64,000 nt of DNA from Marthasterias glacialis. Taxonomy: Eukaryota; Echinodermata; Asteroidea; Forcipulatida; Asteriidae. Made by a program: the position numbers and the translations under genes. The stretch is from positions 8,602,512 through 8,666,511 of the forward strand of contig OU452230.1 in the NCBI GenBank assembly GCA_911728455.2. Reading direction: 5' to 3'. Numbering within the stretch: the stretch's first letter is position 1; every line of letters begins with the position of its first letter. A model generated the notes under the pieces. That model had not been told where the DNA came from. It did no database searches and worked only from the letters and a program-made list of their open reading frames with translations. Shown here in pieces: positions 10,638 through 22,600 of the stretch.

Positions 10638-13600
10638 ATGGTAACCTACTTTCTCTGCAGCAAGACTTCGACCTATGAACTTTCTGCAATTGCATCACAA
10701 GTTGCAACTGGAGTAAACAAAAAAGATAAAGGTAAGTAACCGTTCCTTGTTTGATCTAGGATTGCACCATAGGTTTGCAAGAGAAGTGGAGGAATTACCT
10801 TAAAAGGGGAATTAAACAGCTTGATCGTCTGCTTGTGTGTGAATCTTTGTGGGAAGCCCAACCACCCACAAAACAACTTAGCCAGTGAGTCACAGGTAAG
10901 TTCATGATGACATAATTATGAGGGATGATGAGTTCAGTAAGTTAACCCATATGATTACACATGTATTTTATTTAGACTAGGGTAGACATGTTGAAGAAAT
11001 GTAAGCTCCGTTGCCTTTGGCGTTGCTCTAGACCAAATTACCAATGCGCTATAAATATGCTCTAAACAGCATGGAATAATGACTGTGGGCTACTGTACAG
11101 ACACAGAATATGGATCAAAGTTCCTAAGGTGGTTTGCTTTACACAGATCGGAATATCGATAACCCAGTATCCGTCCAAATGTTTTGATGTAAAAAAACAC
11201 AGAGGTGTTTCATTAGTTTACTGATGATCAGACTCGTACTTCAACAAACCCTGCCTCTAAGGTAGATTCATTTACGGTGGCATCCAATTGTAAAGAAGTA
11301 CTCATTTTTGTCAGAATAAAATGCGCTGAGATGCAGTTTTATTTGTTATTTTTTAAGTACTTTAAAAATGAATAAAAACACAATGTTGACAACCTTTTTA
11401 TGGAATGGTTATTGCAGTACTCATTTTTGTTCTGCACCTAGCCCCATTAATATTGCCAATACGCTGGACTCCCTCCGCTTCAAGAAGCGGAGGGAGTCCA
11501 GGGGTGGATTTCACAAAACTAGTCATAACTTAGGACTAGTCCAGTGGCGTAGCCAGTATTTTTTCACTAGGTTGGCACAAGGGGCATTGCTTTTCAGTGG
11601 GGGCCCAGGTACCATGTTTTTTTATTAATTTTATCTGCATTTTTTTTCATTGGGGGCACTGAAAATTTGTTGGGGGCACGTGTCCCCACCCTCCAGGCCC
11701 CCTTGGCTACGCCGCTGGACTAGTTTTATACGTATGGCTAGTCCTATAAGTTGGGACTAGTTACTCATCTTAACTCGAGATAAGACTAAAAATAGTCCTA
11801 GCGCTTTGTGAAATCCACCCCTTAACTATTAATTGAGCTACTTTGCACCATGCTGGGTCGACTATAAATCCAGAGCATTTCAAGGGCATAGTGAATTGCT
11901 TTTAGCTGTGAAACCTTCCTACAAATGTACTTATTACATATTAAGACAGATTCACATTAAACAACTCCTTAATTTCAAGTTGTGTCTGAGTACAAGGAGC
12001 TTTTTCATAATCTCTGATTGTAAATTACTAGACTTGTTTTCTCAGTCTCTCCAGACTCTCACAGCAAAGTGGAACATACCATTTGGTAGCCTGGTAAAAA
12101 AAACATCATTTGTTGCAATGTTCTTTATTTTCTTAGATTCTTGTTGCAACAACAAGTCAAGTTGGCGGGGAACTTAGCCTGTGAGCTGTTAACTGAGCTG
12201 CAACTTCTCAGGGAAATGTCATCAACAGAAACACAAAGAGCAGAGGTTTGTTCTCCTATACTCCAGGAAGAAACAACTTCATCGATCTCCCAAGATAGAC
12301 AAGAAACCACTTCGGAGCCTGAAGCCCAAGGTAGATATCAGAATGGTCAAAGTGATTTGTTTCACCTACTGTAGATTGTCTGCTGTCTCTTTATTAGGGC
12401 ATGGCACATGAAATTACTTAGCTTCAGGTGTACCACTAATGACTTCACAACAATGTTTTGCCATGACTCTCTGTTCTCCTTTGCCCTCTGTGAGTTGGCA
12501 AACACTCATCCCGTCTCGTCTACCCCCATTTTCATCCTCCTTTCACTGTGGTGCTTTGCAATATGGTTTTTGCCAGGCCAGATGAACAGGAAACATGCCC
12601 CGGTTTGCCCTCAACCACTTTACTTGCTGTTTCTTCACAGTGAAAAAGAGTAACACTGACAATTGAACTTCACAGTTATTCAGCGTTTTTTTCAGCTAAC
12701 CAAAGAAAAATATCACGCAGTCACTTTCCGATAAAATTCTGCCCTGAACTTTGTATATTTGATGTCCAGCAATTCAAAATGTAAAAAATTTGCTTCTAAA
12801 GTTGACAGTCAATGGAGCAGTTTTATGATTTGTATATTTTGTTGAAATCTAGCTAACTAGAATGAGTTTACTCTTAAAAAACAGCCAATGTTGTACCTCT
12901 GCTTTGATACAGCATTAGGGATAATTGGTATTATTTGGTAACAATTTAGATCTTTTTGTATAAGTGAGGATGGTTTTAAGTCTGTCTTTTTCAATCTTCT
13001 AACAAAACAAATGTTAAAAATCACGTATTCAATTTGATATTGATTTAAAAAAAAAATGTTTCAGGTGTGGTAGCTGAAACAAACACAGTTTTAGAACCTA
13101 CTGCAAGGAGCAGCAAGAAAACACCCAAGTGCCGTTTCTTCAAGAAAAGCGGCAAGTGTCGCTATGGAGATGGATGCAAGTTTGCACATGAGCCCCAAGA
13201 AGGGTCACCACAAGATGATTCCAGAGGAGACCCTTCATCCAGAGGGGATGAACAAGTGGGAGAGTCTGAAGCCACATCCCAGGGGAAGCCTGGGTCATCA
13301 GCGGAGGAGGCTGAGAAGAAAGCCTGTCGGTTTTACTTGAAAGGATGGTGCCGCGATGGCAACAGGTGCAAGTTCCTCCATGATAAGAAGAAAGCCATCA
13401 ATAAGACAGATGCCTCCAAACAAGACAAAAATATTGGAGGCACTCCGAGAGAAGAACCATCGGATCTCAAACTAGAGAATGCCAAAACCAAGAAAGAACA
13501 ACCAAAGAAGATCTGCCGCTACTTCAAGGCCGGTCACTGCAGCGCTGCAGAACGGTGTAAATTCCGTCATCCAGAAGAATGTCAAGATCATGCTTCAAGT

Positions 13601-16600
13601 GCCCAAGCCAAGACGGTGAAGTCAGACCAAGCGAGGGCTAGAGAAATAAAGCCCAATGTTGCTCAGAATGCTCCGCTTACCATGAAAATTGCAAATGCTA
13701 CCACGGAGGATTTACAGAAGTTAAGAGAGACGGAGATCACACAATTGACCAAGAGACTCACTGAAGATTATTTGACAGTGATACAGAAAGAGGGAGAAAC
13801 TGTCTACAGAATTACCGTCAACCCAACAGACCCTGACTGGGTAAGAAAATTGAAATCAAAAATTGTGAACAAATTTGGGGGTTAGACACAGTGTAATACA
13901 CAGTCTCTTTTTGGATGAGCTGGTGGCTCGGATGCCTGATACTTCACAGAGGCCATGGAGATGGTTGAACATGGCAATTACCTTGGTGCCCCTTGAAGTA
14001 ATTCAGTAGAAATTTAAAATTTCTTCCTAGCTAATTGCTCTCACAATGCCTATTGTTGGTTTTATATGAGTTATATGAAACACAAGTGAGCTCAAGCGGA
14101 TATCAGGAGACTGGAAAGGGTGGGGAAGAGGGTTGCATCTTGATGATTCTGTAATCGTTCAGTAAAAAGGATCAATGTACTTATCTGATAGGCCTACAAG
14201 ATAAATATGTGACACCTGTTTCTGTGTTAAACTGCCGTATTTGTTTCGAGAAATACAATTGTGCTGTGGAAATGGTCAAGTCATGAACCAACAAGTAGGC
14301 CTACAACTTTTCTGGTTGTAAATATATCAAATGCATTCATACTCAGTGTTGAATTCCCACTGCCCTTCTGTGGACAACATCAATCTCTGAACTGAGTCTG
14401 CTTCTTTTGATCTCATTTAAATGTTTTAAAACCACTCTCCGACTTTTCTTGTAATTGTACTTGTAGCCTTTTGATATTCGTGACTTTGAGTTAGAGGTGA
14501 TGTTCCCAGCTACGTATCCTATGGATCCATTTACTGTCACTATGCCTGAAGATCAAGTACTACCAAACGCAGTTCTAGAGTAAGTAAAAAGTCTCTTAAA
14601 CTTATATCTGAAACTCTTGTGTTGAGAAAATTTAAAGAGACTTTTCAAAAGATTGTTATTCTTTAAAATAGTAGCTTAATAATAATAATACTAAAAATAA
14701 TGGATATTTATATATATGGTATCCACCAATTTTGAAGCTTATGGAGCGTGAACATTATTGTCACTGGGCCATTTATTTTATTCCTTAAACCATCTCAGCT
14801 CCCTGGGGAGTATCCAGCCTGTGCTGCCAAGTATGTAGCGCACCAAGCTAAATCAATCACAAGAACCATCTCTGCCCCCCACAGGTACCCAATTAACCTC
14901 TGGGTAGAGAGAAGCAATTATAATTGTCTTGCTCAAAGACAAAAGAGTCATGACTGGGATTCGAACCCACACCCCCAGGATTTGGTCACCAGAACTTGAG
15001 CCCAGTGCAAGTACACGGCTCTGCCATGAAACGCCAGAACAAAGTGACTGACCACTTCATGATAGAAACTGAGTAATACACAGCTGTGAGGAACAAAAAC
15101 ACAAATCAAAATTATCACAAATGTAATTGGTTTTATTTTATTTTGTTGTAACTCATTTCTCATCAGGCACATGGGTGAAAGCATTAGAGAGTGGATTCTA
15201 GCCAGACATGGAATCAATCAAATCTCAGGGAAAGTGGAGTTAACATTCCGTCCATTTTTAAGATGGTTGGACAGAGGTCTTGAGAAGATGTTTACTGATG
15301 CGGCAAAGAAGGTACACATTGGTCTCAAGTATTGATTGTTAGCGTTGTGTGGCACTGGTAGGATGGGAACACTGGTAGGGGTGATTCCCTGGTAAAGGGG
15401 GAAATCCCCTGGTGAAGGGAATTCATGAGAAAAATAATGTTAATTGGAACCAAATAACAAAGGGCACCACAGCTAACCATAGCATGGGGATATTCCTGGC
15501 AACGGGAGACTTTTGGGGACACTAGGTGGCAGCAGACTTACCAGGTAAAATCCATTGTGCTCAGAAATATGCGCATACTCAGAGCTAAGAAAAAAATAGA
15601 AAATTACTCGGTATATCTGCTGCCACCTTGCCTCCTCAAAGTCTCGTGGGTGAATTTCAAGACCTGGATGATAGGCTGGCGTATGGGCCCAGAACACACA
15701 CCCCCCCCCCCAAACAAAAAGGGGGGGAAGGACTACCCGTGACAACATTTTAATTACAACTTAATTTGAAGATTTTTAAAAATAATCGTGTATAAATGGC
15801 TTAAGAACTTTGTTCTTGTATAGCTTTCCTAAAAGTGGCTCAGTTGGTGCTGCAATCCATGATAACTTTGCAATGTATGTGTTTGATTGTATTTAAGTCT
15901 TTCAGATATTGGAGCTTTTAAATCCAGAACTGTTTTTCTTTTTACAAATGTATTTTTTTCATGAGATTAGCATTTCTTCTGCATAAAGGATGAGAGTAAA
16001 TTGTTGTACATATTTTGAATTTACAGTTCAAGAAGGTGGTGGATGCCAAGGTTGCTGGGTTTGAGTTTGTTGCCTACTCCAAGCAGAAGCCACAGGAGAG
16101 TGAGGACACCAATACCCAACGGTACGATGATTCTGTGCTTGGCCCGGAGGGAGTAACCATCGCACATGAAAGATCTACATCCTCAGACCAGGGTGCAATG
16201 GATGACGACGAGTCTGCTGATGAGAAAACCACACAGGACGATCTATCCAAAGTTCAGCGCAAGGGAACAGAGATAAAACTGACCGGACTCCAGCTGTCGG
16301 AGAGTTTATCGACCCTGGTGGCCCTGAAGATTGGCGTTACCATTCAGTGCACACGATGCAAGAGTAAGTGTGATGTCATCACGCCTCCGAGGCGACTGAA
16401 CTCCGCTCGCTGCGGGAAATGCCATCATCAGCAATTGGTCACCTTCAGACCGAGCCTCGTTCATCACTTCACATCAACTTTGGGATTTCTGGACCTGGAA
16501 GGATGCACACCCTTTGATCTCATATCAACCGAATGCGTCTTCGCAATTGGATGTCTTAACTGCTCAGAAGATGCAAAAATCGAGGTCAGTAAAATTGGAA

Positions 16601-19600
16601 AATAACACTTTTAAAATTGACATTTAGACTAAATCGTACTGTAGTTGACCCTGTTGATAACTCCTGCTGTCTGACTAGTCAATATCATCAACATGTTGTT
16701 AACCGATAGATAAACCTCCAGCTTCCAATATATCATGAGGTCATTGCATACACAGTAGACACAAAAATGCATACAGCTCATTCTGTGCACAGTCATGCCA
16801 CCATACACAACCCATATATTGAATGGTTTCAAATTGTTGGTCATCTCGATGGGAAACGTTACCGTGAGTAGGAGGGATAATGAGCATCAAATGTTAAATC
16901 TTAGACTGAATGTATTGCACGAGACTTATTGTCTGTCATATTTGCTTTATACAGGGATTACAGCTTGGACAGATAAAGGCCCACTGGTGTGAGAAATGTC
17001 ACGCCAAGATGACGATTCAAATGGAGACGGCAAAATTCCATCGACTGCAAGCATCGGACAGTCTTCGTAAGTAGAAGTAACTGTTTTTTATTTCCTTTGA
17101 TTGCTCTGGTTTAATTATTCCAGATGCACCAGACTCTCGCGGGAGGATTAGGTTGTGGTTTATTAATAATCAGAGAGACAAGTTCTGTGATGCTACCACA
17201 AAACCTGACTGGATTATAATTTAATTAACAAGTATAGAGTGATCAGTTGATTTGTGGATATTGTGAAAATAAATGGAGTATTAAACCAACAAACTGCATT
17301 ATATAAATATCAACAGGTGTCCTCATGGTGTTTACATAAAAACATACGGTTTTGTAATACATGTATGCGAGGCTCAATGCCAAAAACTTCCTACCAAAAC
17401 TCAAAACTGGGTTTATTTGCTCACCAAGTACATGTAGATGAGAAGAAAAGTGTTTGAATAAAGTTAAGTTGTTCTCAATATGTAGAATGTTTCAGACATC
17501 ACATCACATTGATATCGTGGCTGTCTCGGTTGTCTTTACTTTTATTGCCAATTCACTATTTCTGAGAAATGCCTGGTTTTGGCGGAAGGCATCACATATA
17601 GAATGATCATTAAACTATACTTTCAGTTTGAGTTTAACATTTCTTGAAGCACATGGACAACATTGGTATTTGTCAAAGACCAGTATCCGCACTGTATGTG
17701 ACCCCAACAATATGAAATAACAAATCTGTAAAAATTTAAGCTCAATTGGTCACCGGAGTCACAAGAAAATGGTGGAAAAACCTTCTAAGTTTTCATTTTT
17801 TTCTATCATCTGGTTTTGGACTTGTGAGATCAAAACTAATTATTTTACTTCTTTCTAAAAAAAAATATAGCATTTCAGGCAAAAATATTTCAAGGGAAGT
17901 TTTCCACCATGACTATCTTTTTTCTGTGTAAGTTCATAAAGTTATGTGCAAATCTGTGAAAATTGTTTCAACCATACCAATGTTGTACACGCCCTTTAAC
18001 AAGTGATCTTTATTCTGGGCTTTCTACAGCTGCAGACAAAGCCCATGTCATCCCTGTGAAGTCCATCAGAAAACAAGTGCATCCCGATATCCATGAAGGC
18101 CATCCGCTCCCACAAAACGGCACCTGTAAGCACTATAAAAAGAGCTTCCGCTGGCTGCGCTTCCCCTGCTGTGGCAAGTGCTATCCGTGTGATCTTTGCC
18201 ACGACGCATTGGAGATGGATCACGAGATGAAGTATGCTACACGTATGATCTGTGGATTATGCTGCAAAGAGCAGGTGGGTTTCCATTTCGGGCACCTAGT
18301 TTGTAAAGACCCTTCTTACTGACGTCTCATTTCTGTGTAGCAATGCGGGAGGTCTGCCGTGCTGGAGTACCACGCACGTATAGGATACGTCATGTACGTA
18401 CATTTGTGTACGTGTACCTGTAATGCCAACCAGGGTTGCATTTCGTAGCACATGTTGGTGCAGTTCTAGTAATGTGTGTGCGTGACGTGCGTGTATAATT
18501 ACCCCAGCAAGGCGAGCTACACAAATGTATAAAATACATGAAATAGTGACGTCATCTGAGAAGGGTCTGTATAACATGTTGTGGCTGTGTGCTTAATTAG
18601 TAAAATGTGCCTTCATTCAACATAGTAATAACAATACAAATTACAAACATTTATTGACCTAATTCACTTGACGTCATCTCCCATGATAAACCTTGGTTGC
18701 GCCCTTTTGCCAATCCGATTCCCAGTGTCTTACTGCGCAGTGCATATTTTAGGCCGCGGCATACCATATCTTTACATATTGTAGTGTGACTGGGTCAGCG
18801 AGACGGGGAAATAATCTCGGAACAAGCTTGATTTTCTAACTTACGAAGTAATTTATTTGGTCCTGCAGACTTCAATTTACTACAAGATTACTGGAAGGGA
18901 CCATTTTACAAATAGCTAGGCTATGATAATATTATTACTAATAAAAGTTAATGTAGCTCAAGGCTAAAAAGAGGAATTTTGGAGGAATTTATGCCAAAAA
19001 TAATGAACTAAAATAAAGACAATAACTGTGAGGCGCAGTGATGGTCAAGACAGGAAACAGACTAACAGACTATGGGGGTATGGCCATAGTCTATTTCACT
19101 TGCAGGGCTAGGGTAAATTGATAAGAACAGCTTTCAACTTACTTTGGTCACAGGAAAAGTCTCCCCCCAAGGCTGCACCCAACAAGCAAAAAAACCCAAC
19201 AGACCTCCACAAAAATATACACCCCCACCCCAGCACAGCACACAGCAGACTGCCTGCACACATGGCTTTTTGAATAGGCCTCCACTCAACCATGGTACAA
19301 AGGAACAACACCTGGGGCTGGACAGATCCACACCCCACCAAGGTGTGTGATGTGAGGGGCAGGCTGATTCACTAATGGATGGGGAGGGAAGGTAGATTAT
19401 GAGGGGCAAAATTTACTACACAATGCATTTTGACTCTCAAAATGGCCGACCATGGACAAACAGTAGCCATCCGTGTGATGCCAATGCGAGGGGTCAGTAC
19501 AGCGCATTTTGAAAAAGAATTACAGAAGAATTCCTAAAGAATTGCAGAAAATGTCAAAGGAAACAGTGAAATCAAAACAGGTGGTATTCTTAAGATGAAA

Positions 19601-22600
19601 ACACATGATTTGAGTTTACATTTGAATTGATAAACAGGGTTTTGATTATGAATGCTGGGCCCTGCTACTGAGAAAGCCTTAACCACCTTCATTTTTTAAG
19701 TGTGTGAATTACTTTCAAGATGCTCCATGCTCAGGCAACATCGGCCGGGCATGCCAAGATCTGACATGTGTACCCAAAACACTTATTACGACAGTGATTT
19801 TACTGTTCCAGTGCAATACATTTAAATATGGCTGACTTATTACAATTGTACATGCACAGGTTTGCATCTTCCGAAATTCCAAATGTAACATCTAAAAACA
19901 ATAGGGTGAAAAAAGTGACGCTATAGCACTTCACTATAATAAATAAGAATTTTTTGTGAACGAATTTTAAGCATATTTTGCAACCCCAGTGCTTATGTTA
20001 TGACAATGTTTGACTGGTGTTATGTCAGTGTTTTCTGAAAGCTTGACCTTTCAATGGTTGATTTTGATGCCTTGAGAAACTAAAAGGACTAAAGAGGCAT
20101 ATTGCCTTCAAATCTTTTAAAGTGTTGCTGTTTGGAATTGCTCCTTATCCTTTTTAAAAGTTGTTCGGGCAATAAAACATCTACAGTGTGTTGTAATTAG
20201 TGAGTAGTGATTTAAAAAAAACAATACATTTGCCTCTAGAAATACAACCAGCGAAACCACACTCTAAATAAAAACATACGCCACGGTCAAAATGGCAGAC
20301 CGTGTTCTGCCATGAAATTTAACAAAAAACACACAATTTCAAGGATGTTTATGCGAATCATTATATTCTACTTTTAAAATATCTTTCCGACCATGTTCAT
20401 TTCATAAGAAAACACTGTTGCCAAAAAGCGCCATAGCCGAACTCAACAGCCTCCTCATCAATAATTCCAAGACATTATAAGTTTGATTGTCATCTTCTCA
20501 TACAGCAATACTCACCAGATAAACCTTGCGTTTCCTGTAATTCCCTGACCACCAAAGGAAGGACATCTCACTGGGAAGGAGGTTTAGGATGTCGAAATAA
20601 GACCAAGATGAGCAAGTAAGTACAAAGACCAAGTCTTATCTTGCCTTTACTTGTGCAGAGAGAAAATTCATCAATGCTTTTTCTTTTTTCCAAGAGTAAT
20701 TTCACTCCCACCCTTAGATTTCAATAACCGTAACATCATGACCATTAAAATCCAACCTGTGGAAATTTCATCAACCTTGTGGTTATGTGCCGGTGAAAAT
20801 AACAAAGAACATGAAGAATGGAAGTATAACTATTGCTAGTAAACTTGCGGGTACAACTGTGTGTAAATCTCTTATGGGAGGAGTGTTGGCTCTGAAAAGA
20901 GCGGACGTTGTGGTCTCAACATTTCGAACGAACAGACGAGCAGAGTATCCTGTTATATAGTCTTACGTCATTACAGCATAAAGCACGCCCACTTCACACA
21001 TGCTGGCTCCAAACATCAGAAGCCCCGTTGCAAATGCATTGGCCAACAAGTCTACACCGATTTCTGCAAAAACTAAGCTAGGTGGTTGTATTTAACATGT
21101 GTTGGGCAGACACTAAATCTTCTTAATGATGTCCTCTGTTTTAAGAAATTTGTCCAACTGCAAAAAAAAAGAAGGGTTTTAGGTTAAATTACACACAAAC
21201 GAATGCCTGCTTTGGAACCGGAAGTAAGTGAAACGTATGAAACGTACTACCAATGCACGCAGGTATGATGCAGTGACTTACCAACAGAATACCGTTTGAA
21301 ACATCGAGACCACCACAATTGCTCTTTTCAGAGCCAACACTCCTCCCAAAAGAGATTATGGTCTTGTCTGAATTCATGGGCTACGGCTGGAAATAACATG
21401 TGTGCCTATGGAAGCCACTAGCTAGCGGCTGCAGTCAGTTACCATTGACTTGTGTAATATTTACGGCCGTAGCCAAGTAATTCGGACACGGCCTAATACA
21501 TGGTTTCACCCGAAAGTTAACAAGTTAAACTTCCTATCATCCACACCATTAAAAGCTTCAAACATTGCCAACAAAGAACAGTTTATGTTTTGTCGGGGAT
21601 TCTCTGCAGGTGCTACGAAACGCTATGCAGGATGGCACCGCACGTACGTATCGTACATGTGCATAGTACTCCAGTATGGCAGACCTCCAGCGTTGCTAAT
21701 GAGACGGCTCTATTAGAGGAGCATTGGCGATGGTGACCATTCAGTTCCACAGGGGGGAGGGGGCTTGCTCATCATAGGGGCGGGGCTTAATGGTTTGGTC
21801 TCTTGCTTCAGAAAACAAAAGAAAGCGAATAACATATGCAAATTTCTGGATGTATATTAAAAATGCTTAGGCCCTATTCAAGGCTTGTGCTATGGAAATC
21901 AGATTTTTCCTGAACATGCTGAAAGACAATCAGAGCATACTGATAGAAACGTTGAGTTGTTACACCACCGGTTCTTTTCAGACCCACAACTCAAAAAGAG
22001 AAAATTCATGTACATGTACATGGTGTTACCGCAAACCTTACAAGAATGTATCTCCACCGTGCAAAGTTCCAAATCCTAATCATGCACATGGTAGTTACTG
22101 CAACCCTAACTAGACTGTATTCTCCACCATGCAAAGTTTCAAATCCTACTCATGTACATGGTGTTATCACAAACCGCACTATATTGTATTCTCCACCATG
22201 CAAAGTTTTAAATCCTACTCATGTACATGGTGTTACTGCAAACCTTACTAGATTGTATCTCCACCATGCAAAGTTTTAAATCCTACTCATGTACATGGTG
22301 TTACCGCAAACCTTACTAGATTGTATCTCCACCATGCAAAGTTCCAAATCCTAATCATGCACATGGTAGTTACTGCAACCCTAACTAGACTGTATTCTCC
22401 ACCATGCAAAGTTTCAAATCCTACTCATGTACATGGTGTTATCACAAACCGCACTATATTGTATTCTCCACCATGCAAAGTTTTAAATCCTACTCATGTA
22501 CATGGTGTTACTGCAAACCTTACTAGATTGTATCTCCACCGTGCAAAGTTCCAATTCCTACTCGTGTACATTGTGTTACCGCAAACCTTACTATATTGTA

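Noticed and set aside
10661..10731. Start codon at the ATG near 10675 in exon 1 of the zinc-finger gene
   Set aside because: It is out of frame with the downstream exons and hits a stop after 13 codons. The frame that joins exon 2 requires the ATG at 10638 or an upstream exon.
12408..12653. 81-codon ORF ending ahead of the CCCH exon
   Set aside because: It lies in an intron, lacks splice continuity with either neighbour and has no recognisable motif.
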